Positions 10,201 to 23,800 of a DNA stretch of 64,000 bases are shown here, piece by piece. The position numbers and the translations under genes are program-made. The DNA is from Echinarachnius parma. Lineage: Eukaryota > Echinodermata > Echinoidea > Clypeasteroida > Echinarachniidae. Within the stretch, counting starts at the first letter, position 1, and each line of letters begins with the position of its first letter. A model generated the notes under the pieces. The model did not search any database, was not told the origin of the DNA, and saw nothing but the letters and a program-made list of their open reading frames with translations. The DNA lies in NCBI GenBank assembly GCA_037951105.1, contig JBAMJV010005506.1, forward strand, positions 62,001 through 126,000. Reading direction: 5' to 3'.

Positions 10201-13200
10201 TAACCGGCTTTTAACCAAGTTGTTTGTAATTCGTAATACATTTTGAGCACGGTGGAGTCGAAACTATTAGTTTGTAATGCAATGGTGTAGGTTTTAGTTA
10301 CTAACATTAAGTTTTAACAAAACTGTACTCTCTTTAGTGAAACTCAACTATCCCTTTATGGAAATGACTGATTATCTGGTGTGTTTTCATGTACGGGTTT
10401 GTGTAAAATAAACAACACATCTGTCATGTATATGATTATAACTTTTTGTATTGAAATATTAATAACTGGCTGTTGATGCTTTCTATAATTTCCTTGTTAT
10501 ACAAATTTCGACAGCACTTCCCAGCTCAACAGGTATTGATAGTTAATTTCACAATTCTTTAATTATTATTTGACACGCACAATACTTTATTTACAATGGT
10601 TGAAACCTATGAGATTTTAGAAAGCGCCCTCTTGACTTTTAACGGCTCTCTTTGAATGATAACAGGCTTTAAACCTAGTCGTTTGTAATTCGTAATACAT
10701 TTTGAGCACGGGGGAATCGAAACTAATAGTTTGTAATGTAGTGGTTTAGGTTTTAGTTACTAACATTTAGTTTTATCAAAACTGTACTCTCTTTACTGAG
10801 ACTCAACTATCCCTATATAGAAATGCTTGATTATCTGGTGTGTATTCATGTACGGGTTTGTGTAAAATAAACAACACATCTCTTATGTATATAATTATAA
10901 TTTTGTATTGAAATATTAATAACTGGCTGTTGATGCTTTCTTTAATTTCCTTGTTATAGAAATGTCGACAGCACTTCCCAGCTCAAGAGGTATTGATAGT
11001 TCATTTCACAATTCTTTAATTATCATTTGATTATTCAAACATTAGCACTATTAATAATAAATTACTGGAATATTAGAAATAGAGGACACACTTTTAATGA
11101 CAGAATAAACTTTAATTGATCGAGATCGGTTCAGAGACGACTGAAACATTTATAAACATAATCATTTGTAATGGTGAGGCCCCACACATATTTAATAACT
11201 CTGAACCTGCCGTTAATTCCTTTTTTGTTAAAAACTTCCTTTTTTTGTTTGTTGACAAAACCGATTTTTGAATAGTTGTTGATCATCTCTCTATCTCATA
11301 GTTATTACGACACAACATCACATGCACAATACTTTATCTACAATGGTTGAAACCTATGGAGTTTTAACGGCTCTCTTTGAATGATAACCGGCTTTTAACC
11401 AAGTTGTTTGTAATTCGTAATACATTTTGAGCACGGTGGAGTCGAAACTATTAGTTTGTAATGCAATGGTGTAGGTTTTAGTTACTAACATTAAGTTTTA
11501 ACAAAACTGTACTCTCTTTAGTGAAACCCAACTATCCCTTTATGGAAATGACTGATTATCTGGTGTGTTTTCATGTACGGGTTTGTGTAAAATAAACAAC
11601 ACATCTGTCATGTATATGATTATAAATTTTTGTATTGAAATATTAATAACTGGCTGTTGATGCTTTCTATAATTTCCTTGTTATACAAATTTCGACAGCA
11701 CTTCCCAGCTCAACAGGTATTGATAGTTAATTTAACAATTCTTGAATTATTATTTGACACGCACAATACTTTATTTACAATGGTTGAAACCTATGAGCTT
11801 TTAGAAAGCGCCCTCTTGACTTTTAACGGCTCTCTTTGAATGATAACAGGCTTTAAACCTAGTCGTTTGTAATTCGTAATACATTTTGAGCACGGGGGAA
11901 TCGAAACTAATAGTTTGTAATGTAGTGGTTTAGGTTTTAGTTACTAACATTTAGTTTTATCCAAACTGTACTCTCTTTACTGAGACTCAACTATCCCTAT
12001 ATAGAAATGCTTGATTATCTGGTGTGTATTCATGTACGGGTTTGTGTAAAATAAACAACACATCTCTTATGTATATAATTATAATTTTGTATTGAAATAT
12101 TAATAACTGGCTGTTGATGCTTTCTTTAATTTCCTTGTTATAGAAATGTCGACAGCACTTCCCAGCTCAAGAGGTATTGATAGTTCATTTAACAATTCTT
12201 TAATTATTATTTGACACACACAATACTTGATTTACAATGCGTAAGACGTATACGTTTTTAGAAAGCGCCCTCTTGACTTTTAATGGCTCTCTTTGAATGA
12301 TAACAGGCTTTAAACCTAGTCGTTTGTAATTCGTAATACATTTTGAGCACGGGGGAATCGAAACTATTAGTTTGTAATGTAGTGGTTTAGGTTTTAGTTA
12401 CTAACATTTAGTTTTATCAAAACTGTACACTCTTAACTGAAACTCAACTATCTCTATATAGAAATGCTTGATTATCTGGTGTGTATTCATGTACGGGTTT
12501 GTGTAAAATAAACAACACATCTCTTATGTATATAATTATAATTTTGTATTGAAATATTAATAACTGGCTGTTGATGCTTTCTTTAATTTCCTTGTTATAG
12601 AAATGTCGACAGCACTTCCCAGCTCAAGAGGTATTGATAGTTCATTTCACAATTCTTTAATTATCATTTGATTATTCAAACATTAGCACTATTAATAATA
12701 AATTACTGGAATATTAGAAATAGAGGACACACTTTTAATGACAGAATAAACTTTAATTGATCGAGATCGGTTCAGAGACGACTGAAACATTTATAAACAT
12801 AATCATTTGTAATGGTGAGGCCCCACATATATTTAATAACTCTGAACCTGCCGTTAATTCCTTTTTTGTTAAAAACTTCCTTTTTTTGTTTGTTGACAAA
12901 ACCGATTTTTGAATAGTTGTTGATCATCTCTCTATCTCATAGTTATTACGACACAACATCACATGCACAATACTTTATCTACAATGGTTGAAACCTATGG
13001 AGTTTTAACGGCTCTCTTTGAATGATAACCGGCTTTTAACCAAGTTGTTTGTAATTCGTAATACATTTTGAGCACGGTGGAGTCGAAACTATTAGTTTGT
13101 AATGCAATGGTGTAGGTTTTAGTTACTAACATTAAGTTTTAACAAAACTGTACTCTCTTTAGTGAAACTCAACTATCCCTTTATGGAAATGACTGATTAT

Positions 13201-16200
13201 CTGGTGTGTTTTCATGTACGGGTTTGTGTAAAATAAACAACACATCTGTCATGTATATGATTATAACTTTTTGTATTGAAATATTAATAACTGGCTGTTG
13301 ATGCTTTCTATAATTTCCTTGTTATACAAATTTCGACAGCACTTCCCAGCTCAACAGGTATTGATAGTTAATTTAACAATTCTTTAATTATTATTTGACA
13401 CGCACAATACTTTATTTACAATGGTTGAAACCTATGAGATTTTAGAAAGCGCCCTCTTGACTTTTAACGGCTCTCTTTGAATGATAACAAGCTTTAAACC
13501 TAGTCGTTTGTAATTCGTAATACATTTTGAGCACGGGGGAATCGAAACTAATAGTTTGTAATGTAGTGGTTTAGGTTTTAGTTACTAACATTTAGTTTTA
13601 TCAAAACTGTACTCTCTTTACTGAGACTCAACTATCCCTATATAGAAATGCTTGATTATCTGGTGTGTATTCATGTACGGGTTTGTGTAAAATAAACAAC
13701 ACATCTCTTATGTATATAATTATAATTTTGTATTGAAATATTAATAACTGGCTGTTGATGCTTTCTTTAATTTCCTTGTTATAGAAATGTCGACAGCACT
13801 TCCCAGCTCAAGAGGTATTGATAGTTCATTTCACAATTCTTTAATTATCATTTGATTATTCAAACATTAGCACTATTAATAATAAATTACTGGAATATTA
13901 GAAATAGAGGACACACTTTTAATGACAGAATAAACTTTAATTGATCGAGATCGGTTCAGAGACGACTGAAACATTTATAAACATAATCATTTGTAATGGT
14001 GAGGCCCCACACATATTTAATAACTCTGAACCTGCCGTTAATTCCTTTTTTGTTAAAAACTTCCTTTTTTTGTTTGTTGACAAAACCGATTTTTGAATAG
14101 TTGTTGATCATCTCTCTATCTCATAGTTATTACGACACAACATCACATGCACAATACTTTATCTACAATGGTTGAAACCTATGGAGTTTTAACGGCTCTC
14201 TTTGAATGATAACCGGCTTTTAACCAAGTTGTTTGTAATTCGTAATACATTTTGAGCACGGTGGAGTCGAAACTATTAGTTTGTAATGCAATGGTGTAGG
14301 TTTTAGTTACTAACATTAAGTTTTAACAAAACTGTACTCTCTTTAGTGAAACCCAACTATCCCTTTATGGAAATGACTGATTATCTGGTGTGTTTTCATG
14401 TACGGGTTTGTGTAAAATAAACAACACATCTGTCATGTATATGATTATAAATTTTTGTATTGAAATATTAATAACTGGCTGTTGATGCTTTCTATAATTT
14501 CCTTGTTATACAAATTTCGACAGCACTTCCCAGCTCAACAGGTATTGATAGTTAATTTAACAATTCTTGAATTATTATTTGACACGCACAATACTTTATT
14601 TACAATGGTTGAAACCTATGAGCTTTTAGAAAGCGCCCTCTTGACTTTTAACGGCTCTCTTTGAATGATAACAGGCTTTAAACCTAGTCGTTTGTAATTC
14701 GTAATACATTTTGAGCACGGGGGAATCGAAACTAATAGTTTGTAATGTAGTGGTTTAGGTTTTAGTTACTAACATTTAGTTTTATCCAAACTGTACTCTC
14801 TTTACTGAGACTCAACTATCCCTATATAGAAATGCTTGATTATCTGGTGTGTATTCATGTACGGGTTTGTGTAAAATAAACAACACATCTCTTATGTATA
14901 TAATTATAATTTTGTATTGAAATATTAATAACTGGCTGTTGATGCTTTCTTTAATTTCCTTGTTATAGAAATGTCGACAGCACTTCCCAGCTCAAGAGGT
15001 ATTGATAGTTCATTTAACAATTCTTTAATTATTATTTGACACACACAATACTTGATTTACAATGCGTAAGACGTATACGTTTTTAGAAAGCGCCCTCATG
15101 ACTTTTAATGGCTCTCTTTGAATGATAACAGGCTTTAAACCTAGTCGTTTGTAATTCGTAATACATTTTGAGCACGGGGGAATCGAAACTATTAGTTTGT
15201 AATGTAGTGGTTTAGGTTTTAGTTACTAACATTTAGTTTTATCAAAACTGTACACTCTTAACTGAAACTCAACTATCTCTATATAGAAATGCTTGATTAT
15301 CTGGTGTGTATTCATGTACGGGTTTGTGTAAAATAAACAACACATCTCTTATGTATATAATTATAATTTTGTATTGAAATATTAATAACTGGCTGTTGAT
15401 GCTTTCTTTAATTTCCTTGTTATAGAAATGTCGACAGCACTTCCCAGCTCAAGAGGTATTGATAGTTCATTTCACAATTCTTTAATTATCATTTGATTAT
15501 TCAAACATTAGCACTATTAATAATAAATTACTGGAATATTAGAAATAGAGGACACACTTTTAATGACAGAATAAACTTTAATTGATCGAGATCGGTTCAG
15601 AGACGACTGAAACATTTATAAACATAATCATTTGTAATGGTGAGGCCCCACATATATTTAATAACTCTGAACCTGCCGTTAATTCCTTTTTTGTTAAAAA
15701 CTTCCTTTTTTTGTTTGTTGACAAAACCGATTTTTGAATAGTTGTTGATCATCTCTCTATCTCATAGTTATTACGACACAACATCACATGCACAATACTT
15801 TATCTACAATGGTTGAAACCTATGGAGTTTTAACGGCTCTCTTTGAATGATAACCGGCTTTTAACCAAGTTGTTTGTAATTCGTAATACATTTTGAGCAC
15901 GGTGGAGTCGAAACTATTAGTTTGTAATGCAATGGTGTAGGTTTTAGTTACTAACATTAAGTTTTAACAAAACTGTACTCTCTTTAGTGAAACTCAACTA
16001 TCCCTTTATGGAAATGACTGATTATCTGGTGTGTTTTCATGTACGGGTTTGTGTAAAATAAACAACACATCTGTCATGTATATGATTATAACTTTTTGTA
16101 TTGAAATATTAATAACTGGCTGTTGATGCTTTCTATAATTTCCTTGTTATACAAATTTCGACAGCACTTCCCAGCTCAACAGGTATTGATAGTTAATTTA

Positions 16201-17722
16201 ACAATTCTTGAATTATTATTTGACACGCACAATACTTTATTTACAATGGTTGAAACCTATGAGCTTTTAGAAAGCGCCCTCTTGACTTTTAACGGCTCTC
16301 TTTGAATGATAACAGGCTTTAAACCTAGTCGTTTGTAATTCGTAATACATTTTGAGCACGGGGGAATCGAAACTAATAGTTTGTAATGTAGTGGTTTAGG
16401 TTTTAGTTACTAACATTTAGTTTTATCCAAACTGTACTCTCTTTACTGAGACTCAACTATCCCTATATAGAAATGCTTGATTATCTGGTGTGTATTCATG
16501 TACGGGTTTGTGTAAAATAAACAACACATCTCTTATGTATATAATTATAATTTTGTATTGAAATATTAATAACTGGCTGTTGATGCTTTCTTTAATTTCC
16601 TTGTTATAGAAATGTCGACAGCACTTCCCAGCTCAAGAGGTATTGATAGTTCATTTAACAATTCTTTAATTATTATTTGACACACACAATACTTGATTTA
16701 CAATGCGTAAGACGTATACGTTTTTAGAAAGCGCCCTCATGACTTTTAATGGCTCTCTTTGAATGATAACAGGCTTTAAACCTAGTCGTTTGTAATTCGT
16801 AATACATTTTGAGCACGGGGGAATCGAAACTATTAGTTTGTAATGTAGTGGTTTAGGTTTTAGTTACTAACATTTAGTTTTATCAAAACTGTACACTCTT
16901 AACTGAAACTCAACTATCTCTATATAGAAATGCTTGATTATCTGGTGTGTATTCATGTACGGGTTTGTGTAAAATAAACAACACATCTCTTATGTATATA
17001 ATTATAATTTTGTATTGAAATATTAATAACTGGCTGTTGATGCTTTCTTTAATTTCCTTGTTATAGAAATGTCGACAGCACTTCCCAGCTCAAGAGGTAT
17101 TGATAGTTCATTTCACAATTCTTTAATTATCATTTGATTATTCAAACATTAGCACTATTAATAATAAATTACTGGAATATTAGAAATAGAGGACACACTT
17201 TTAATGACAGAATAAACTTTAATTGATCGAGATCGGTTCAGAGACGACTGAAACATTTATAAACATAATCATTTGTAATGGTGAGGCCCCACATATATTT
17301 AATAACTCTGAACCTGCCGTTAATTCCTTTTTTGTTAAAAACTTCCTTTTTTTGTTTGTTGACAAAACCGATTTTTGAATAGTTGTTGATCATCTCTCTA
17401 TCTCATAGTTATTACGACACAACATCACATGCACAATACTTTATCTACAATGGTTGAAACCTATGGAGTTTTAACGGCTCTCTTTGAATGATAACCGGCT
17501 TTTAACCAAGTTGTTTGTAATTCGTAATACATTTTGAGCACGGTGGAGTCGAAACTATTAGTTTGTAATGCAATGGTGTAGGTTTTAGTTACTAACATTA
17601 AGTTTTAACAAAACTGTACTCTCTTTAGTGAAACTGAACTATCCCTTTATGGAAATGACTGATTATCTGGTGTGTTTTCATGTACGGGTTTGTGTAAAAT
17701 AAACAACACATCTGTCATGTAT
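7239..17722. repeat. Satellite segment 2: A-B dimers then A-C-B trimers
   Basis: The satellite resumes in the same A monomer that was cut at 5002. A-B dimers run to about 12110. The first C monomer is at 12111-12567, with others starting at 14936 and 16577. A starts at 11654 and 14479 are 2825 bp apart (one trimer plus one dimer); 14479 to 16120 is one 1641-bp trimer. Shared private bases, such as TTTATCCAAACTG in the A monomers and CCCTCATGAC in the C monomers near 15097 and 16737, show these are recent copies of each other. The last B monomer is cut at 17722. Confidence 0.92.
12111..12567 (+). repeat. Reference C-type monomer (457 bp)
   Basis: Same length as A but with the B-type head (TTATAGAAATGTCGAC, CAAGAGGTATTG) and a private block, GCGTAAGACGTATACG, in place of GGTTGAAACC. 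Ten C monomers are recognisable by this block, near 12238, 15063, 16703, 21453, 27833, 30657, 44360, 46796, 49160 and 59962. Confidence 0.88.
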
Positions 17723-17729
17723 CTGACAT

Positions 17730-20594
17730 TTGTTTGCTTCTGCACTTGGAGTTGGACATTTAAATATCCGTTCTGTAAATGCGAATTTTGATGATTTTAA
17801 AGTTTTCTTTGATTTTAATGTATGTTCAAATTTTAAGCTCTTTGCATTAACTGAAACGTGGAATATTCTAAACCCTAATTTGTTTCATATTGATGGTTAT
17901 AAGCTTGAATACAACTGCAGAGAGAATGGGAGAGGAGGGGGTGTTGGAGCTTATATACACTCCTCTTTATTGTATACGCGTTTGAACATTACGATCTCAA
18001 GTACAGAGTCGCTTTGGTTGAAGATTAGTACAAACGATAATATAATTGTATTTGGAGTAGTCTATAGGAAACCAGACAGTGATTATGATGAATTTATAAA
18101 TGATATGAATAGTGTTCTTCATGATGTAAAATTAGACAAGTTTCAGTGTATCATAGTTGGAGATTTTAATGTGAATTTGAATATAGTTAATGAAAGGTCA
18201 AATGAACTTCAGACGATGATGGAATGTTATGGACTCCAACAGCTAATTTCTTCGCCGACACGTATTACTTCTGACAGTCAAACTCTAATTGATCATATTT
18301 ATACAAACATTAGTTTATGTGAAATAACTTCAGGAACTATATATGTTGATATTTCAGATCATTTGCCTTGTTATGCAATATTCCATAATTATTTTGATAA
18401 ACAAACGTTAATTAATGAAACTAGGAGAAAATGTCGAAGTTATAAACAATATTCTATTCAAGCTTTACGTGATGATCTAGAAACGATCACATGGGATGAG
18501 GTATATGAGTCAAATGATGTTAATGATGCATACAATAAGTTTTTGATAATATTTCGTAGGATTTGTGATAAACATGCACCTTTACAATTTCGTAGTCCTA
18601 ATCCGAAAATTAAGAAACCATGGATTACTAAAGCTATTTTAAAGTCAATTAAAACCAAGTATAAGTTATATAAGCAATCTGTATTGTCAAACCATAATGA
18701 TGAAAAATTGAATAAATATAAAAAGTTTAGAAACACATTGACTAATGTATTGCGATATGCGAAGAAAAATTATTATGAAGAATTATTTGTAAAAGATAAA
18801 GGAAATTCAAAAAAAGTATGGACGCATATAAAGAACATTTTGAATAAAAAGGGAGGAAAATTAAGTAGAGTAGAAAAGTTAGGAATGAATATTGATGGTG
18901 TATATGAAGAATCTAGTATCCCTGGAAAAATTTGTGAAATGTTTAATAATTTCTTTGTACAGATTGGAGAAAATTTAGCTGATAAAATTGGTGATACAAA
19001 TGGTACCTTTCATACATTTTTGGGTCAGAAAGTATCTAATACATTTTATTTTTTACCCGTTACTCATACTGAAGTTCGAAATATAATTTGTTCCCTGAAA
19101 AGAAACAAAGCTTGTGGTTTTGATGATATTCCGGTTGGTATTTTGATGGATGCTGTTAATTACGTTTCTCACCCATTGGCTTATATAATAAACTTATCAA
19201 TTTCAACTGGTATATTTCCTGATAAATTGAAAATTGCAAAGGTAATTCCTGTACATAAAAAGGGTAGTACAGACACACCTGGTAATTTTAGACCTATTTC
19301 TATTTTACCTGTTTTAAGTAAAGTATTTGAGAAAGTGGCAAATAATAGATTGATTAAGTTTTTTAATGAAAATACTGTTTTGTATGAGCACCAATATGGA
19401 TTTCGTTCTGGTTATAGTACTAAATTATCATTAATAAATCTGTTAAAGCAAATTTGTCATGATATTGATCAGGGTAATACAACGGTTGGACTCTTTTTAG
19501 ACTTTGCTAAAGCGTTCGACACCATAAATCACAATATATTATTATATAAATTAGAGCATTATGGTGTGAGAGGAATGCCTCTAACTTGGATGAGGAACTA
19601 TTTATTTAATAGATTTCAATTTGTTGATTATGATAATATTCATTCAGACAAACTACCAATAACTTGTGGAGTTCCCCAGGGATCTGTGTTAGGTCCAACG
19701 TTATTCCTTATTTATATAAATGATCTTCCTAACTCATCCGATTATTTTAATTTCCGTCTCTTTGCAGACGATTCTAGCTTATTTCATACTTTTCAGGGTG
19801 TAGGAGATGCTATTAATTTGATTGAGATGGAAAATGATATTGATTTGATAATGACTTGGTGTAAAGAAAATAAACTTACTATTAATACTACGAAAACTAA
19901 GTACATCATATTTAAAAGTAGGTGCAGGAAAATTGATGTTCTTGGTAATATTGTAATGAATAATGAAACAATTGAAAAAGTTCCTTACACTTCATTTGTT
20001 GGAGTTAATATTGATGAAAATGTAACATGGAAGAAACAAGTTGATTCTGTTTGTGTCTCCTTGAGAAAGAACATAGGTGTATTATATAGAATACGAAATT
20101 TTGTGCCTAAAAGAATTTTAAAATTGTTGTACTTTACACTTGTTGAACCACACATTACATATGGCCTAGAAGTCTGGGGTGGAACTTATCCGTCGTATTT
20201 AATGAATATATGTTTGCTTCAAAAGAGAGCCATGCGTGCAATATGTTTTAAGAGTCCAAGGGAGCACACAGCTCCATTATTTATGGAATTATCTGTCCTT
20301 AATATTTTTGATTTATATAGATATGTCATAGGAACAGTGATGTATGATTTGATAAACGATAAATTCTCACAAAGCTTAGTTACTTATTGTACTCGCATTG
20401 ATCATTGTTATGATACTAGAAGTAAAAATGACGATAAATTTAAAATAGTTCCAGTAAAATTAGAATTAGCAAAGCAATCCATTTCATATATCGGACCAAA
20501 AATATGGAATGAACTTCCAAATAATTTAAAAAGTAAAATGTCAAGACACACGTTTCGTAAATTGCTGAAAGGTTATTTTTTAGATTCGAAATGA
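17730..20594 (+). CDS. LINE ORF2: APE endonuclease plus reverse transcriptase
   Basis: Polyprotein that nicks target DNA and copies the LINE RNA by target-primed reverse transcription. There are 954 sense codons without a break. The frame opens at TTG just after an in-frame TGA, with no ATG before the endonuclease, so the native start is lost. Endonuclease (residues about 8-220): HLNIRS at 10-15, LTETW at 40-44 with the metal-binding Glu, GRGGGVGAY at 68-76, GDFN at 144-147, SDH at 209-211. RT (about 495-760): KIAKVIPVHKKG at 501-512, NFRPIS at 519-524, LDFAKAFD at 590-597, GVPQGSVLGP at 647-656, FADD at 678-681. A C-terminal domain of about 200 residues follows. All core catalytic residues visible are intact, so this is a young insertion. 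Clade CR1/L2-like is an inference. Confidence 0.93.
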   Translation: MFASALGVGHLNIRSVNANFDDFKVFFDFNVCSNFKLFALTETWNILNPNLFHIDGYKLEYNCRENGRGGGVGAYIHSSLLYTRLNITISSTESLWLKISTNDNIIVFGVVYRKPDSDYDEFINDMNSVLHDVKLDKFQCIIVGDFNVNLNIVNERSNELQTMMECYGLQQLISSPTRITSDSQTLIDHIYTNISLCEITSGTIYVDISDHLPCYAIFHNYFDKQTLINETRRKCRSYKQYSIQALRDDLETITWDEVYESNDVNDAYNKFLIIFRRICDKHAPLQFRSPNPKIKKPWITKAILKSIKTKYKLYKQSVLSNHNDEKLNKYKKFRNTLTNVLRYAKKNYYEELFVKDKGNSKKVWTHIKNILNKKGGKLSRVEKLGMNIDGVYEESSIPGKICEMFNNFFVQIGENLADKIGDTNGTFHTFLGQKVSNTFYFLPVTHTEVRNIICSLKRNKACGFDDIPVGILMDAVNYVSHPLAYIINLSISTGIFPDKLKIAKVIPVHKKGSTDTPGNFRPISILPVLSKVFEKVANNRLIKFFNENTVLYEHQYGFRSGYSTKLSLINLLKQICHDIDQGNTTVGLFLDFAKAFDTINHNILLYKLEHYGVRGMPLTWMRNYLFNRFQFVDYDNIHSDKLPITCGVPQGSVLGPTLFLIYINDLPNSSDYFNFRLFADDSSLFHTFQGVGDAINLIEMENDIDLIMTWCKENKLTINTTKTKYIIFKSRCRKIDVLGNIVMNNETIEKVPYTSFVGVNIDENVTWKKQVDSVCVSLRKNIGVLYRIRNFVPKRILKLLYFTLVEPHITYGLEVWGGTYPSYLMNICLLQKRAMRAICFKSPREHTAPLFMELSVLNIFDLYRYVIGTVMYDLINDKFSQSLVTYCTRIDHCYDTRSKNDDKFKIVPVKLELAKQSISYIGPKIWNELPNNLKSKMSRHTFRKLLKGYFLDSK

Positions 20595-20835
20595 TTCTTT
20601 TCCATTTGTATATATATGTTCGGCATTCTTGATTTTTTCTGTATTTTGTATATAATTCCAATATTGATTTAATGCATATTTTATAAGGGCTAGACCAACT
20701 AGCATTTTGTGCTATTACTAGTTCCTTTTTTACCAATAAGTTTTAATTTTGTGGAATCTTTGTATTATATTGTCAATGTTTTTTGTTGTTGTTTCAATTG
20801 GTAAATAAAATTTCATTTCATTTCATTTCATTTCA
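20595..20835 (+). other. LINE 3' UTR with pentamer tail
   Basis: AT-rich, no reading frame of note on the sense strand. It ends in AATAAA (20804-20809) and (TTTCA)5. The minus-strand frame across 20440-20736 is a by-product. Confidence 0.75.
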
Positions 20836-23800
20836 TTATAACTTTTTGTATTGAAATATTAATAACTGGCTGTTGATGCTTTCTATAATTTCCTTGTTAT
20901 ACAAATTTCGACAGCACTTCCCAGCTCAACAGGTATTGATAGTTAATTTAACAATTCTTTAATTATTATTTGACACGCACAATACTTTATTTACAATGGT
21001 TGAAACCTATGAGCTTTTAGAAAGCGCCCTCTTGACTTTTAACGGCTCTCTTTGAATGATAACAGGCTTTAAACCTAGTCGTTTGTAATTCGTAATACAT
21101 TTTGAGCACGGGGGAATCGAAACTAATAGTTTGTAATGTAGTGGTTTAGGTTTTAGTTACTAACATTTAGTTTTATCAAAACTGTACTCTCTTTACTGAG
21201 ACTCAACTATCCCTATATAGAAATGCCTGATTATCTGGTGTGTATTCATGTACGGGTTTGTGTAAAATAAACAACACATCTCTTATGTATATAATTATAA
21301 TTTTGTATTGAAATATTAATAACTGGCTGTTGATGCTTTCTTTAATTTCCTTGTTATAGAAATGTCGACAGCACTTCCCAGCTCAAGAGGTATTGATAGT
21401 TCATTTAACAATTCTTTAATTATTATTTGACACACACAATACTTGATTTACAATGCGTAAGACGTATACGTTTTTAGAAAGCGCCCTCTTGACTTTTAAC
21501 GGCTCTCTTTGAATGATAACAGGCTTTAAACCTAGTCGTTTGTAATTCGTAATACATTTTGAGCACGGGGGAATCGAAACTATTAGTTTGTAATGTAGTG
21601 GTTTAGGTTTTAGTTACTAACATTTAGTTTTTATCAAAACTGTACTCTCTTAACTGAAACTCAACTATCTCTATATCGAAATGCTTGATTATCTGGTGTG
21701 TATTCATGTACGGGTTTGTGTAAAATAAACAACACATCTCTTATGTATATAATTATAATTTTGTATTGAAATATTAATAACTGGCTGTTGATGCTTTCTT
21801 TAATTTCCTTGTTATAGAAATGTCGACAGCACTTCCCAGCTCAAGAGGTATTGATAGTTCATTTAACAATTCTTTAATTATCATTTGATTATTCAAACAT
21901 TAGCACTATTAATAATAAATTACTGGAATATTAGAAATAGAGGACAAACTTTTAATGACAGAATAAACTTTAATTGATCGAGATCGGTTCAGAGACGACT
22001 GAAACATTTATAAACATAATCATTTGTAATGGTGAGGCCCCACACATATTTAATAACTCTGAACCTGCCGTTAATTCCTTTTTTGTTAAAAACTTCCTTT
22101 TTTTGTTTGTTGACAAAACCGATTTTTGATTAGTTGTTGATCATCTCTCTATCTCATAGTTATTACGACACAACATCACATGCACAATACTTTATCTACA
22201 ATGGTTGAAACCTATAGAGTTTTAACGGCTCTCTTTGAATGATAACCGGCTTTTAACCAAGTTGTTTGTAATTCGTAATACATTTTGAGCACGGTGGAGT
22301 CGAAACTATTAGTTTGTAATGCAATGGTGTAGGTTTTAGTTACTAACATTAAGTTTTAACAAAACTGTACTCTCTTTAGTGAAACTCAACTATCCCTTTA
22401 TGGAAATGACTGATTATCTGGTGTGTTTTCATGTACGGGTTTGTGTAAAATAAACAACACATCTGTCATGTATATGATAATAACTTTTTGTATTGAAATA
22501 TTAATAACTGGCTGTTGATGCTTTCTATAATTTCCTTGTTATACAAATTTCGACAGCACTTCCCAGCTCAACAGGTATTGATAGTTAATTTAACAATTCT
22601 TGAATTATTATTTGACACGCACAATACTTTATTTACAATGGTTGAAACCTATGAGATTTTAGAAAGCGCCCTCTTGACTTTTAACGGCTCTCTTTGAATG
22701 ATAACAGGCTTTAAACCTAGTCGTTTGTAATTCGTAATACATTTTGAGCACGGGGGAATCGAAACTAATAGTTTGTAATGTAGTGGTTTAGGTTTTAGTT
22801 ACTAACATTTAGTTTTATCAAAACTGTACTCTCTTTACTGAGACTCAACTATCCCTATATAGAAATGCTTGATTATCTGGTGTGTATTCATGTACGGGTT
22901 TGTGTAAAATAAACAACACATCTCTTATGTATATTAATATAATTTTGTATTGAAATATTAATAACTGGCTGTTGATGCTTTCTTTAATTTCCTTGTTATA
23001 GAAATGTCGACAGCACTTCCCAGCTCAAGAGGTATTGATAGTTCATTTCACAATTCTTTAATTATCATTTGATTATTTAAACATTAGCACTATTAATAAT
23101 AAATTACTGGAATATTAGAAATAGAGGACACACTTTTAATGACAGAATAAACTTTAATTGATCGAGATCGGTTCAGAGACGACTGAAACATTTATAAACA
23201 TAATCATTTGTAATGGTGAGGCCCCACACATATTTAATAACTCTGAACCTGCCGTTAATTCCTTTTTTGTTAAAAACTTCCTTTTTTTGTTTGTTGACAA
23301 AACCGATTTTTGAATAGTTGTTGATCATCTCTCTATATCATAGTTATTACGACACAACATCACATGCACAATACTTTATCTACAATGGTTGAAACCTATG
23401 GAGTTTTAACGGCTCTCTTTGAATGATAACCGGCTTTTAACCAAGTTGTTTGTAATTCGTAATACATTTTGAGCACGGTGGAGTCGAAACTATTAGTTTG
23501 TAATGCAATGGTGTAGGTTTTAGTTACTAACATTAAGTTTTAACAAAACTGTACTCTCTTTAGTGAAACCCAACTATCCCTTTATGGAAATGACTGATTA
23601 TCTGGTGTGTTTTCATGTACGGGTTTGTGTAAAATAAACAACACATCTGTCATGTATATGATTATAAATTTTTGTATTGAAATATTAATAACTGGCTGTT
23701 GATGCTTTCTATAATTTCCTTGTTATACAAATTTCGACAGCACTTCCCAGCTCAACAGGTATTGATAGTTAATTTAACAATTCTTTAATTATTATTTGAC

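Larger units (their letters stand above)
17723..20835 (+). mobile_element. CR1-like LINE with EN and RT, inserted in a B monomer
   Basis: The satellite ends at CATGTAT and resumes at ATTATAAC after the element. Compared with uninterrupted copies (CATGTATATGATTATAAC), about three bases (ATG) are missing and I see no target duplication, so integration probably went with a small target deletion. The element holds one long frame with an endonuclease and RT, a 3' UTR of about 240 bp, AATAAA at 20804-20809, and a tail of five TTTCA pentamers (20811-20835). It differs from the LINE at 5003 in sequence and in tail unit, so it is a separate family. ORF1, the 5' UTR and the ORF2 start codon are absent (5' truncation). 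Confidence 0.92.

Noticed and set aside
18458..20736. Minus-strand frames across the second LINE
   Set aside because: Antisense shadows of the ORF2 coding region and its 3' UTR.
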